A DNA stretch of 64,000 bases, taken from assembly GCF_029407905.1 (NCBI RefSeq), contig NC_073646.1:17688001-17752000 (forward strand), in the 5' to 3' direction. Positions 33,429 to 44,532 of this stretch are shown here, one piece after another. Under the pieces are notes generated by a model. The model did no database searches. It was not told where the DNA came from and saw only the letters and a program-made list of their open reading frames with translations. Within the stretch, counting starts at the first letter, position 1, and every line of letters starts with the position of its first letter. The position numbers and the translations under genes were made by a program. Source of the stretch: Bubalus kerabau. Lineage: Eukaryota > Chordata > Mammalia > Artiodactyla > Bovidae.

Positions 33429-33890
33429 AGCAGGATACCGGGGAGGCAGACCACCCTGCAGGGAAACCATCCTGCAGGTTCTCATACTGTTTTGAAGTAA
33501 TTCCCAGACATTACATTATTTATCTGTAACATTTTAGCAGGTTGAGAAATCTGTTCTCAACCTGCAGGCTGAGCCCACAAAAAGCCTGTGCTTCTAGCCT
33601 CACCACAGCAAGCTCGGACTGTGACGTCACTTGTTGAAGATTATCTGTTCCTTTGCTGTTAATACAACCAAATTGTGGGAAGCTGTGGGAAGTTCACATA
33701 CGCACCCAGTGCACGACTCCATCCTTCCAACAGTACCAAGAAACAAGAGGCCCCCACTTCTTTATCCCTGTAAACATTTTTTTAATTGTAGAGAATTTCA
33801 AATACAAGTTAAATAGTCTAGTTTAATTAATCTCCATATACCTATCACCCAATTATACCAATTATCAACACGTTGCAACATGTTTCATCT

Positions 33891-34234
33891 TGTCTTAGTC
33901 CGTACAGGTTGCTATAATAACAAAATACCACAGACTGGGGAGCTTATAAACAACAGGAATTTCTCTCTCACAGTTCTGGACACTGGTAGATCAGAGTACC
34001 TGCATGGTTGGGTGAGGGCCCTCTTCAGGGTGGCAGACTCCTTAGCAGAGGGCTGGGAAGCTCTCTGGAGTTTTAATAAGGGCACTAATTCCATTAATGG
34101 GGGGCTCCACCTTCATGACCTAATCACTTCCCAAAGGCTGAGCATTCTAACACCGTTACATTTCATGTTAGTATTCCAACATGTGAACTTCCCAGGGGGT
34201 GGGGGGAGTGGACCACGACATTCAGACCATAGCA
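33891..34234 (-). mobile_element. MLT1-type solitary LTR, antisense, with TSD
   Basis: A 344-base LTR from TGTCTTAGTCCGTACAGG to CATTCAGACCATAGCA. It keeps TG/CA ends and the MaLR blocks ataccacagactggggagct and ttcatgacctaatcacttcc (both complement). Perfect 5-base TSD catct at 33886-33890 and 34235-34239. No internal region, so formed by LTR-LTR recombination. Confidence 0.85.
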
Positions 34235-34359
34235 CATCTATACACTTACTTGTAAAAAACTTTAGCTGCATATTTTAAACCAAGTCCTAGACATGATGCT
34301 ATTTTACCTATGTATCTTTTAGAGTGCTTTTCTGATAAGGACATTAAAACAAATATTTT

Positions 34360-34639
34360 GGACTTCCATGGTGATTTAGTGGTTGAGAATCTGCCTGCTC
34401 ATGCAGGGGACACGGGTTCGATCCCTAGTCCGGGAGGAGTCCACATGCTGCAGAGCAACTAAGCCCAAGCACCACAACTACTGAAGCCTGCACCCTAGAG
34501 CCTGGGCTCTGCAACAAAAGACATCACAATGAAAAGCCCGTGCACCGCAATGAAGAGTAGCCCCCGTTTGTCTAAACTAGAGAAAGCCCACGAGCAGCAA
34601 CGAGGACCCAGCACAGCCAGAAATAAATAAATAAAAACC
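34360..34639 (+). mobile_element. CHR-1-like long tRNA SINE, sense
   Basis: ggacttccatggtgatttag head, gggttcgatccctagtcc B box, a long body (tgcaccgcaatgaagagtag, agcacagccagaaataaata) and an (AAAT)n tail. TSD caaatatttt (34350-34359) versus caagtatttt (34640-34649). Confidence 0.85.
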
Positions 34640-34995
34640 CAAGTATTTTTAGTATGGGAAATCTCCAATCACATTTAAAAGAAAACAGAAGCGTATAAGG
34701 GGCTTCCTCATAGCACCATCACTCAACTTCAACAATTCCATCACATGGCCAATCTTGATTCACCTAAACCCTCATCCAACTCCTTATCTTATTCTGAAGT
34801 AATTCCCAAACATCATATTATTTTATCTGTAATATTCTAGCATGTATCTCTCAATGATGAGATTGATGTATCTGTCTATCCATCCATCCATTCTTTGTCC
34901 ACCCACACACTCGCCCACCCCTAATCTCTATCTCTTTTGGTGTCAGTCACTTGAACAAGTCAATACCAAGTGGCAGCTCTAGAACAATGCTTGGA

Positions 34996-35303
34996 ACATC
35001 AGATCAGATCAGATCAGATCAGTCGCTCAGTCGTGTCCGACTCTTTGCGACCCCATGAATCACAGCACGCCAGGCCTCCCTGTCCATCACCAACTCCCGG
35101 AGTTCACTGAGACTCACGTCCATCGAGTCAGTGATGCCATCCAGCCATCTCATCCTCTGTCGTCCCCTTCTGCTCCTGCCCCCAATCCCTCCCAGCGTCA
35201 GAGTCTTTTCCAATGAGTCAACTCTTCACATCTGGTCGCCAAAGTACTGGAGTTTCAGCTTTAGCATCATTCCTTCCAAAGAAATCCCAGGGCTGATCTC
35301 CTG
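34996..35303 (-). mobile_element. BovB 3' end, antisense, (TGATC)n tail
   Basis: Tail complement (atcag)n then tcgctcagtcgtgtccgact. Truncated at cagggctgatctcc. The flanks (acaatgcttggaacatc and gatactcaataaatatttg) look like one L2 3' end. The pentamer tail differs from the other BovB copies here. Confidence 0.85.
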
Positions 35304-35475
35304 CAGATACTCAATAAATATTTGTTGACTGGATGAAAAGTCAAACCAAAATATTTCTGAACCCACTGAGTTAGTCACCAAACATGAAACAACCTTGGAA
35401 ATCAACTCAGAGGATGCTGACTGGCAGCCTGTAGATATGTTTTGTTTGGTTCACATCATGTTTAAACAGATAATT

Positions 35476-35748
35476 TGGAGAAGGCAATGGCAACCCACTC
35501 CAGTACTCTTGCCTGGAAGATCCCATGGATGGAGGAGCCTGGTAGGCTGCAGTCCTTGGGGTCGCGAAGAGTCGGACACGACTGAGCGACTTCACTTTCA
35601 CTTTCCACTTTCATGCATTGGAGAAGGAAATGGCAACCCAGTCCAGCGTTCTTGCCTGGAGGATTCCAGGGATGGGGGAGCCTGGTGGGCTGCCATCTAT
35701 GGGGTCGCACAGAGTCAGACACGACTGAAGCGACTTAGCAGCAGCAGC
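35476..35748 (+). mobile_element. BOV-A2 dimeric SINE
   Basis: Complete dimer ending agcagcagc. Perfect 12-base TSD aaacagataatt at 35464-35475 and 35749-35760. Confidence 0.95.
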
Positions 35749-35760
35749 AAACAGATAATT

Positions 35761-36425
35761 ACTTGCTAACATTTATAAAATTCAAGAATCAAGATTTTTC
35801 ACACACAAAAAAGCCTAGATTTCTAGCCTTTCTTGAAAAACAGGATGGTCTGGCAAGGCTGAGCCCACATCCCCACCTGGCAACATCTGGGCACAATGCA
35901 GTGCCCTCCAGACGGGATCTGTCTCCTCATGTCACAAGGTTCCCACATGTCTTCCTTCACCCTTGACATTCTTGCTGTCCAGCTCTGGGCACACAAGCTT
36001 GCAGATTTTTCAAGAAAGAAATGGCCAACTCAGTGTCTTGAGTAATCAGAGACGTTCAGAGCACTTTACACATTTGCTAAGGGTTTCCTTCTTGTTCTCG
36101 AAGGCCTGGAATACATGTTTGTTCCCAGGCAAGGAGTGCTGTGCATTATGCTGGTGCCCAGGCCAGGGAGATGCCATTTGAAAGTCCTGTGGGTTTGGTT
36201 TCTCCCAGGTTTGTAAGTCAGAGTGATGCCTTCCCTGCTTCTAAAATGAGCAAGCATCTCATCTCATAATGCAACTGTATACACAGGGATCAGGATTTGT
36301 AATTCAGTCAGCTGAGCTGCATAAACAGGTTCAACCAGATTCAACCAATCTAGTCATCGAGGGTAGTTTAGAGATGGGCTCAACTGAGGAACAATTTAGG
36401 ATGGCAAGAAATTAGCCTATATACA
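35761..36425. other. No gene or repeat recognised
   Basis: Apparently non-repetitive; nothing assigned. Confidence 0.4.
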
Positions 36426-36427
36426 CA

Positions 36428-36640
36428 GACCAGTGGTTCTCAACTGGGGACAGTTTTGTCCCCAGGACACGTTTGCCAATGTCTGAAGTCATCTTGGGTT
36501 GTCACAGGTACGGTGGGGGATGCTCCTGGTACCCCTCCCTTTGTAGAATACCCATATCTAGTGGACAGCCACCGCCCCAAACAAAGAATGACCCAACCTC
36601 AAATGGCAACAGTGCTGAGGTTGAGAAACGCTGGGTACAC
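36428..36640 (+). mobile_element. MER20 hAT-Charlie element, sense
   Basis: Starts gaccagtggttctcaactgg and ends gctgaggttgagaaacgctg. Both terminal inverted repeats are present. Confidence 0.85.
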
Positions 36641-36984
36641 AAGAGAAAGGGAGCCAGCAGTCTCCTTTGCATTAACAAAAAGAGAGTAAATATTCTTTCA
36701 CCCAACAGTTCCATCTCCAGCAACCTACCCTACAGACATCATCACACAAAATGTGTCAGGATGTGAGCACACAAGGGTAGTGAGTACTTATTACGGCTTC
36801 CATTGATTGCCTGTGGGCCTACTATGTGCCTGGGCTGGAATGAGATATGATGCCTGCGTCATGGAATATACATTCTAGAAGTGGAGATAGTACACTAAAA
36901 AAAAAGTCATGAATGAGGTGATTTCAGATAATGCTGAGTACTAGGAAGAAAACTCCAGCAGGGCAAGGGAGATGCAGGCCTTTC

Positions 36985-37350
36985 TGGGGAAGATAGAGAT
37001 AGTCTATATCTTGATTGTGGTAGTTGCTTCGCAGGTCCACTTGCCCCCAAATCAATACACTATATACTTAAAACGTATGTGTTTACGGCATATGGGCTTC
37101 CCTGGTGGCTCAGACGGTAAAGAATCTGCCTGCAATGCAGGAGGCTGGGGTTCAGTCCCTGGGTTAGAAAGATTCCCTGGAGAAGGAAATGGCAACCCAT
37201 TCTAGTATTCTAGCCTGGAGAATTGCATGGACAGAGGAGCCTGGTGGGCTACAGTCCATGGTGCCACAAAGAACTGGACACAACTGAGTGACTAACACTT
37301 CCACTTTTCATTTATTGTATATAAATTATACCTCAGTAAAGTAGGGGGCA
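36985..37350 (+). mobile_element. L1M 3' end, split by Bov-tA
   Basis: gagatagtctatatcttgat and atacactatatacttaaaac before the SINE; ttattgtatataaattatac and ctcagtaaag after it. Confidence 0.7.
37093..37307 (+). mobile_element. Bov-tA SINE, sense, in L1M
   Basis: gggcttccctggtggctcag head, gggttcagtccctggg B box, BovB tail ctggacacaactgagtgact. No clear TSD. Confidence 0.9.
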
Positions 37351-37590
37351 GAAATCTAAAGCCAGCACGCAGAGCAGAATATTAGCCCTTGTCAAGTCTG
37401 GGAGATGGGCATGTGGGTATTGTTGTATTGTTTTCTGTTAGAAATATTTCATTTAAAAACACAAATAAAAATAAACAGTAAAAAAGAAAGCAAGAAAATC
37501 AGGCAGAGATGGTGACTGACGGGGCACACACGGGGGCTGCCACATCAGCCAGGGTGTTGGTGGGCAAGGCCTCTCTGTGAAGGGAGATTG

Positions 37591-38208
37591 TTCAGTTCAG
37601 TTCAGTCGCTCAGTCATGTCCAATTCTTTGCGACCCCATGAACCACAGCACTCCAGGCCTCCCTGTCCATCACCAACTCCCAGAGTTTACCCAAACTCAT
37701 GTCCATTGAGTCGGTGATGCCATCCAACCATCTCATCCTCTGTCCTCCCCTTCTCTTGCCCTCAATCTTTCCGAGCATCAGGGTCTTTTTAAATGAGTCA
37801 ACTCTTCGCATCAGGTGGCTAAAGTATTGGAGTTTCAGCTTCAACATCAGTCCTTCCAATGAAAACCCAGGACAGATCTCCTTTACAATGGACTGGTTGG
37901 ATCTCCTTGCAGTCCAAGGGACTCTCAAAAGTCTTCTCCAACATCACAGTTCAAAAGCATCGATTCTTCTGCACTCAGCTTTCTTTCTAGTTCAACTCTC
38001 ACAGTCATACATGACTACTGGAAAAACCATAGCCTTGACTAGATGGATCTTTGTTGACAAAGTAATGTCTCTGCTTTTTAATATGCTGTCTAGGTTGGTC
38101 ATAACTTTCCTTTCAAGCAGTAAGCGTCTTTTAATTTCATGGCTGAAGTCACCATCTGCAGTGATTTTGGAGCCCAAGAAAATAAAGTCAGCCACTCTTT
38201 CGACTGAG
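37591..38208 (-). mobile_element. BovB LINE 3' part, antisense
   Basis: Begins ttcagttcagttcagtcgct, a (TGAAC)n tail complement. The minus frame 37614-37928 keeps the C-terminal region (RWLDGITDSMDMSLGKLWEL). 9-base TSD gggagattg at 37582-37590 and 38209-38217. Confidence 0.9.
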
Positions 38209-38217
38209 GGGAGATTG

Positions 38218-38914
38218 GAGGCATGTTAAGTGCGGAGGGGGACACGCCAGGCAGAGAGAAGAACAAGTGAAAAGAGGGAGGAACAAAGCCAGTGGGTTTG
38301 AGGGTGAGAGGAGGTGGATTCTGGAAGGGTCCACGGAGCCAGAGAAAGCTGCCCCGTGGCTGACCCAGTGGGAGCCTGCTCACGGCCCAGCTGCCAGTGC
38401 AAAGAGACGGATGAAAAGAGAAGGACCCAAGGCCAGTTCCCAGCCCTCAGCTCCTAAGAGGCCCTCAAGCCCTCTCTAAGTAGAGTGCTTCCCAGAGAGG
38501 GCTGCTCGCCTCCTCCCAGGGGCCATTGACTGAACCCTCAACAAGGCAGCTTCCTGATGTCATCACCTTTCTGAGAAGGTTGTTTTTCATCTAAAGGAAA
38601 AAGCTCTTTTAGCCTTCACTCCATTAGTAGGATACAAGCTGGCAGCCCTCTCCCGTGCCCCCCACCCCACCCTACACAAGCACATCAAGGTTTTCATGCT
38701 GTTTTTCCAGGAAAGCAGGTCCATTGATCTAGCCGTTCTTTCTCTCTGTCTCAGGAGTGATCAACTTGCAAGACAGTTGTCTGGAACTCGGGCAACAGTT
38801 GGTAGAAATAAAAAAGGAGACTAACTGAGCAATATCAAAGGCTTGATTTATTTAACAAACATTTATTCAACAGTTACTGGGGCCTGGGCCTGGGAAGTCA
38901 TGAACATAGTAATT
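38218..38914. other. No gene or repeat recognised
   Basis: Purine-rich near 38220-38460; nothing assigned. Confidence 0.4.
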
Positions 38915-39085
38915 ACAGCAAACCTTTACAAAGAAAGCACCCTGGACCAGGCATTGATCCTGGCAAGCTAAGGCTCAATCTCATTTCTTCCCCTAATAGC
39001 CTAGAGATTTCCATTTTACAGATGAAGAGATTCCAGCTCAGGGACACCAGTGAGGAAGGACAGAAAGCAAGCTCAGTCCCTGTAT
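38915..39085 (-). mobile_element. MIR SINE, antisense
   Basis: ttacagcaaacctttacaaa and ccattttacagatgaagaga. Confidence 0.65.
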
Positions 39086-39164
39086 TAACTCTTACGTTGT
39101 GTTGCTGCTAATTAAAGCATGATCCCAGCCATCAACAAGTCAGTCGGCTGGTGAAGACTAGGGA

Positions 39165-39842
39165 AAATATGAAAGAAAAAAAGAAAAGAATAAGTGTTGG
39201 CACAGATGTGGAGAAACTGGAACCCTGTACACTGCTGCTGGGCACGTAAAATGCCATAGCCACTCTTCTACGAAACAGTGTGGCCATTCCATGAAACATA
39301 CAGATATGGAATGACCCAGCAACTTCACTCCTAGGTATATACCCAAGAGAACAGAAAAATGTGCACATGAATTTCACAGTTGCACCATTCATAGTAGCCA
39401 AAGGGGGAAACAGCCCAAATGTCCATCAATGGATGAATAGATTAACAAACTATGATTCATACAGAGGTGTTATTCAGTCATGAAAATGAATGAAGTAGTG
39501 ATATGTGCTTCAGTATTGCGTAGTACAGCCTCAAAAACATGATGCTAGGTGAAAGAAGCCAGACACAAAATCACATATTGTGTGGTTCCATTTATGAGAT
39601 ACCCAGAATCAGTAAATCCATAGAGACAAAAATCAGATTAGTGGTTGCTAGGATCTGGGAGGAGGGGAAGACGGGAGTGACTGCTTAGTGGGTACAGGGT
39701 CTCCCCTGGAGATAGAAATGTTTTGGAATGAAAGGCGATGGTCTTACAACATTGAGAATGTACTAAGTGCCACTGAAATGTATACTTTCGGATGGTTAAA
39801 CTGATGTTATGTGAATTTCACCTCAATTAAAAAATATAATAT
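39165..39842 (+). mobile_element. L1M 3' end, sense
   Basis: gttggcacagatgtggagaa, atttcacagttgcaccattc, atgtccatcaatggatgaat, aagaagccagacacaaaatc and cacctcaattaaaaaatata are the L1M ORF2 end and 3' UTR in order. Coding is decayed. Confidence 0.85.
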
Positions 39843-40004
39843 GTCCTAGGTGTTAATAAGCCATATGAACCAGACCGAGTACAAGACTGAAGCACAATCC
39901 ACTCTGGGAAGGGGCGTGATCAGGGAAGGCTTCTTCACTCAGGATGCATTTGAGTTAATCCCCAACAGACAGGTAGGATGTGTTGACTTCAGCTGATCAT
40001 GACA

Positions 40005-40125
40005 GTCACTTCAAAATACATACAAAATACATACAAAATTCTATATATGTCATCACATTGTATACCTTAAACTTACACAGTGTTATATGTCAATTATATC
40101 TCAATAAAATTAGAAAAAAGAAAGG
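40005..40125 (+). mobile_element. L1M terminal fragment, sense
   Basis: tcacattgtataccttaaac and ttatatctcaataaaattag form a second, independent L1 3' terminus. Confidence 0.7.
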
Positions 40126-40267
40126 GAAGTAGGATTTTGTCCATCAAATGATGCAGGAAGGGGTACCCCTTGCAGATGAAACAGAATGAAGGAATCCTTC
40201 ACTGCAACCCTGGCACCCTTTGCTGCTCTGGCCCTGAACAATCTTGATGTCACTAACATAAACTCCC

Positions 40268-40362
40268 GAGTTGTTGCTGTTGTTTAGTTGTTAAGTCATG
40301 TCCAAGTCTTTTGTGACCCCATGGACTGTAGCCCACCAGGCTCCTCTGTCCTTGGATTTCCA
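40268..40362 (-). mobile_element. BovB 3' tip, antisense, (AAC)n class
   Basis: gttgttgctgttgtttagtt then catgtccaagtcttttgtga and ggactgtagcccaccaggct. Confidence 0.75.
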
Positions 40363-40450
40363 AGTAACTTGCTATTAATAACAAAGTAGCCAAAGAGGAT
40401 TAATAATTTATATTTCTCAAATAAATTAGTGAGGATTCTCTTTACAAATA

Positions 40451-40664
40451 GGGGCTTCCCAGGTGGCTCAGTGGGTAAAGAATCCACTTGCAATGCAGGA
40501 GACACAGAAGATGAGGGTTTGATCCCTGGGTTGGGAAGATCCCTGGAGAAGGAAATAGCAACCCACTCCAGTATTCTTGTCTAGGAAACCTCATGGACTG
40601 AGGAGCCTGGCAGGCTACAGCCCATGGGGTCACAAAGAGTCAGACACGACTAAAGCAAATGAGC
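40451..40664 (+). mobile_element. Bov-tA SINE, sense
   Basis: gggcttcccaggtggctcag head to gtcagacacgactaaagc tail; small internal insertion near the B box (acacagaagatgag). Confidence 0.9.
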
Positions 40665-41324
40665 ATTCATTAGTGCTCATTACAGGTAATATTATCTTCA
40701 CTCATTTGCATTCTTGGTTTTTGTTTGTCTGTTTTTTAAGTGGGAAAGGCAATGCTGGCTGAAGAGGTGTGCTCTGAACCCCTACAAGTGGGGGATGCCC
40801 CCCATCTCCACTCCAAGTAAAAAAGACAGAAATATATTTTTTGGCAAGAATCTGATATTTCAGAAGCTATCCTGAAGTGCCCTTTGTGGGGAATTTAGAC
40901 CACTGCTGGGATAAACAGTTGAGAATAACCATCTTGAACAACAAATGATGAGAGGCTCTATCATTATCTCAAGGTCAAGCCTTAACCCAGCTCTGAAAGT
41001 GGAGTGTTTTTGCTACCCTGGGGGCCTCTGCCCGTGAATGTGCCCACATATGGAGAACACATACTGGACATCAAGCCCAAGGGCGGAATGTTCTTGGAGG
41101 GTTCCTGGAGCCAGTGTCCCCTTAGTCCCTCTTCCCTAGAAGAAGAAGTACCTGGTGCTAAATTTAAAAGCTGACCAGCACAGCTGGTAAGGAGCTCAGA
41201 ACATGGCCACAGAAAAAAGCGGGACCACCTACTTCAGTAGCTCCCCAACCTGACCCCCACCCCGAAGGGTCATGGAATTTATAGCGATCTTTGTGGACAC
41301 CCATGACATACTGACTCATTAAAC
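40665..41324. other. No gene or repeat recognised
   Basis: Nothing assigned. Confidence 0.4.
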
Positions 41325-41327
41325 TTT

Positions 41328-41597
41328 CATCAATCTTGGGCAATTATGCCTTCCCTGCAACCTAATTCTGCCCTCCCCACAACCTCCTGAGACACCGGCA
41401 GTGTCTGGAGACATTTTTGGTTATCACAATTCGGGAAGGGGTTGCTACTGACACCTAGCGGGTGGAGGCCAGCGATGCAGCTAAATATCCTACAAAACAC
41501 AGCACACCTCCCCTCCCCCCACCCTAACAAACACATACACACAACACAGAATGACCTGGCCCAAAATATCAATAGTGCTGAGGCTGAGAAATCGTAA
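41328..41597 (+). mobile_element. MER20 hAT-Charlie element, sense, with small insertions
   Basis: gtgtctggagacatttttgg, ttgctactgacacctagcgg and atatcaatagtgctgaggct. Longer than usual because of a C/A-rich insertion near 41510-41540. Confidence 0.8.
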
Positions 41598-42118
41598 TAA
41601 AACCTACGAACCTCGTCCTGGTTCAGATTCTTCTCTTATACGTGATTCTAGCCTGAACACATGTTAACAGCAACTAAAGACTTTGAATTTTCCTCCAATG
41701 ACTAGGAGCGAAGTCCACTCACTGTCTCTGCTGAACTTGTCTTGGGTAGTCTCTCCAGACTGGAAGACGCCACAGCACCAGCTGTAAGTCAAAGATCAAG
41801 CTACAACTCCCATCCTTTTCTTCACTGCAAGCAGAAACCCAAGCACCAGATACAAACTCCTTCTGGGAGATGTGTTCAACCAGCCCAAGGAGAATGGATT
41901 GATTACTTTGAGGGGATCTCCAATGCTATGAAGTCTTCTTTCTCCAACTCAAATTTCATCTGATAAGGTTGGCATGTCAGAGCTGGAAGAACTGGATTCA
42001 GTACTCTAGGTTTGTAAAAGAAAAACAGAGCCAGGTCTTTCTCTCACTTCCCTGCTTAATACCCTCCATCACTCTTAGAATGAAATTCAAAATCCTTAGC
42101 CTAGTCTTCAACATGATT

Positions 42119-42585
42119 TGTCAACCTTGGCCCTACTGCCATTTGGGGAAGGATCATTCTGTGTTGATCTCCAATACTTTGGCCACCATATGCAAAAAGC
42201 CATCTCCCTGGAAAAGACCCTGATGCTGGGAAAGAATTGAGAGCAGGAGGAGAAGAGGGCAACAGAGGACGAGATGGTTGGATGGCATCATCGACTCAAT
42301 GGACATGAGTGTGAGCAAACTCCAGGAGATGGTGAAAGACAGGGAAATCTGGCATGCCACATCCACAGGGTCGCAAAGAGTTGGACACAACTTAGCGATT
42401 CAACAACAGCAACATTCTGTGTTGTGGGGCTGTCCTGGCCACCGTAGGATGTTTATCAGCATCCCTGGTCCCCACCCACTAGATGCCAGCAGCACACCAC
42501 CCCTAACTGTGATAACCCGGGATGTCTCTAGACCTTGCCAAAGGTTCCCTTGGGGCAAAAATCACCCAGTTGAGAACCACTTATC
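42119..42585 (-). mobile_element. MER20, antisense, split by BovB
   Basis: Left part gtcaaccttggccctactgc to gatcattctgtgttg; right part tggggctgtcctggccaccg to cccagttgagaaccactt. The two parts abut exactly once the BovB at 42167-42412 is removed. Confidence 0.85.
42167..42412 (+). mobile_element. BovB 3' end, sense, nested in MER20
   Basis: atctccaatactttggccac to gcgattcaacaacagcaa, 246 bases, (AAC)n-class tail. Perfect 12-base TSD cattctgtgttg at 42155-42166 and 42413-42424. Confidence 0.95.
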
Positions 42586-42870
42586 TACCAGGATCTAAAT
42601 AATCTGACCGCTGCTTCCATCTCAGACCTCATCCGGCTGCCACAACTGCCTCTGCTCTATTCCTTGAAAACACAAGGCCATTCCCACCCCAAGGCTTGCT
42701 GTTCCCTAAGCCTGGGAATCTCAATTCAAATGTCACCTCCTGCTCTAGGCTTTCCACGACCACCCAATGGACAAGAGCCCCCCACCCCTATCACTTTCTA
42801 CCACATCACCTTGTTCTCTTTCCTTCATGGCGCTCACCCATGTCCGTCTCTCCACCACTATCTGCAGAGC

Positions 42871-43794
42871 ACCAGGAAGAATTTGAGGCCAGAGGCCATG
42901 AGACCAGGCTATGTGGCCCCAGCAGGGAGGCCCCCTGCACCACATCCCGGACAAGAGGGGTCATCGTCACAACGTCTGCCACCGGCCCTACCCAAGAAAA
43001 CTGAGGCTGAGGTGGGAGAAGGACCTGGGTGACTGGTACCACACCTGCCTTCTCCCGATTCAAGGCAACGTCGCATATAGGTCTCATTTCCTTTTTAAAG
43101 GGCCCGATGAACTTCATTTGGTTGAACCACGTTGGGTGGGCTTAGGAAAACGGAAATAGTTCATCTGTAAATTACTCAAATGAATCCAGAAGCCATCCTG
43201 CTAGCCCCCCAGAAGCCCTGCTTTCCACCCAGAGAAAAACTCTGCCTGCCTGAAACCTCTGAACACAGCTAAGTCTTCATCAATAAAAGTGAAATCAAAG
43301 AAAACCATTTGGAACAAAAGACACTTTCTGGGAAAAAACAGCGGGCTCTCCTCCTGACAGACTTCCTTTGTAGTGCTTTGAGGGCACCCTTGCTCTCACT
43401 CACCTAGCAGAGGGTATCAGATGTGTGCACACACTTTTAATGATGCCCAAACACAGCTGCTGTGTGCTCATGCCTTTGTTCCCATGAGTCAGGAGAAACC
43501 TTTTGTCTCTTAATTTACTGCACAAACAATATGAAATTAGGAATGGATTTTTTTTTTAAAAGCAAAATTCAGCCACAATCCCAGCACATTACACATTTCA
43601 TCAAAAGCTTTCTTTTCTCCACCGCCACCCTTTCAGATTCTTCTTCCAGTCCCTGTCAATAACCAAAACAATATCTGCATAGCTGCATTGGCAACACAGG
43701 TGAATTCTGAAATATCGCCCCTGGCCTTTTTAAAACTTAAATAGACACACACGTTTTCCAAGTTACTACCCAGACATCACAAATATCTTTTGTA
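42871..43794. other. No gene or repeat recognised
   Basis: Nothing assigned. Overlapping frames of 66-122 codons on both strands lack domains. Confidence 0.4.
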
Positions 43795-44520
43795 ATGTCT
43801 ACTTAGAATATTCCATTAGGCTGAAACACTGTAATTTACTTTAACCACTTTCTATTGCTAGGTACTTAGGTTATTTTTAACGACCTAAAACAGGGCACTT
43901 TGGCACTTTTCCTCTTTTAGATTACATCCCTCTAATAAAACCCAAGGGTGATATCACTGGGTCAAAGAATATATTAAACCATGAAAAACGTCCAGATATT
44001 TGTCTGCTGTTCAGTATGAACCACCAGACCGTTTGTCAAAAGGGCCGAACTAACTTCACAACCACCAGGAAAGGGAGAGGGCAGAAGTATCTCCACAGCA
44101 TCACCAGCACCGAGTATTAAGATGTGACGGTAGGGTGTGGGACCAGTGTGGCTGCCAAAACAATTTTTGCTTGCGTTTCTTTGATTGACTATCTAGCCAC
44201 ATACTGAATTACATCTCCTCCTCTGTGTGGAAACACTGATTTTCTTTCTATGTGAGTTCAATGCTCCTCCTTGCTATGCTCATGGCATGGCTGACCACAC
44301 ACATTTTACACTGGATTGTATCTGTTACTGTCAGGCTTCCTAATTATTCCTGTCCATGGGATATCTTATGATGGATTCGGTTTGTATTTCTCTGCCTGCT
44401 AAAAGGACTGAGCATCTTTTCATGTTCATCAGCTATTCATCTTTTTTCCTCTTCTATGAAGACTCTGTTCATTTCTTTTGGCCCATTTTTCTATTGGCCA
44501 CCTAATGATTTATAAGAAGG
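43795..44520 (-). mobile_element. Old L1, antisense
   Basis: aatattccattaggctgaaa, ttgctaggtacttaggttat, gactgagcatcttttcatgt and catttcttttggcccatttt are antisense L1 3' UTR and ORF2-end blocks, strongly diverged. Confidence 0.65.
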
Positions 44521-44532
44521 CCTTCAAATATT

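Larger units (their letters stand above)
33480..34850. mobile_element. Old L1M-like segments hosting MLT1 and CHR insertions
   Basis: Pieces at about 33480-33545, 33775-33890, 34240-34359 and 34640-34850 share the attcccagacattacattat / attcccaaacatcatattat block and other old L1 3'-region motifs. They read as the host into which the MLT1 LTR and the CHR SINE inserted. Family assignment is loose. Confidence 0.5.
42025..42870 (+). mobile_element. L2 LINE fragment hosting MER20
   Basis: Left piece 42025-42118 (ctcacttccctgcttaatac, aaattcaaaatccttagcct). Right piece from about 42590 (aatctgaccgctgcttccat, aatgtcacctcctgctctag). They are collinear in L2. Confidence 0.75.

Noticed and set aside
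41690..41790. Minus-strand reading DKFSRDSEW, resembling the DKFSR of the SYT17 C2A domain
   Set aside because: Only five residues match. The residues before (ETTQ rather than VVDF) and after (DSEW rather than HCVIG) disagree, so it is a chance match.
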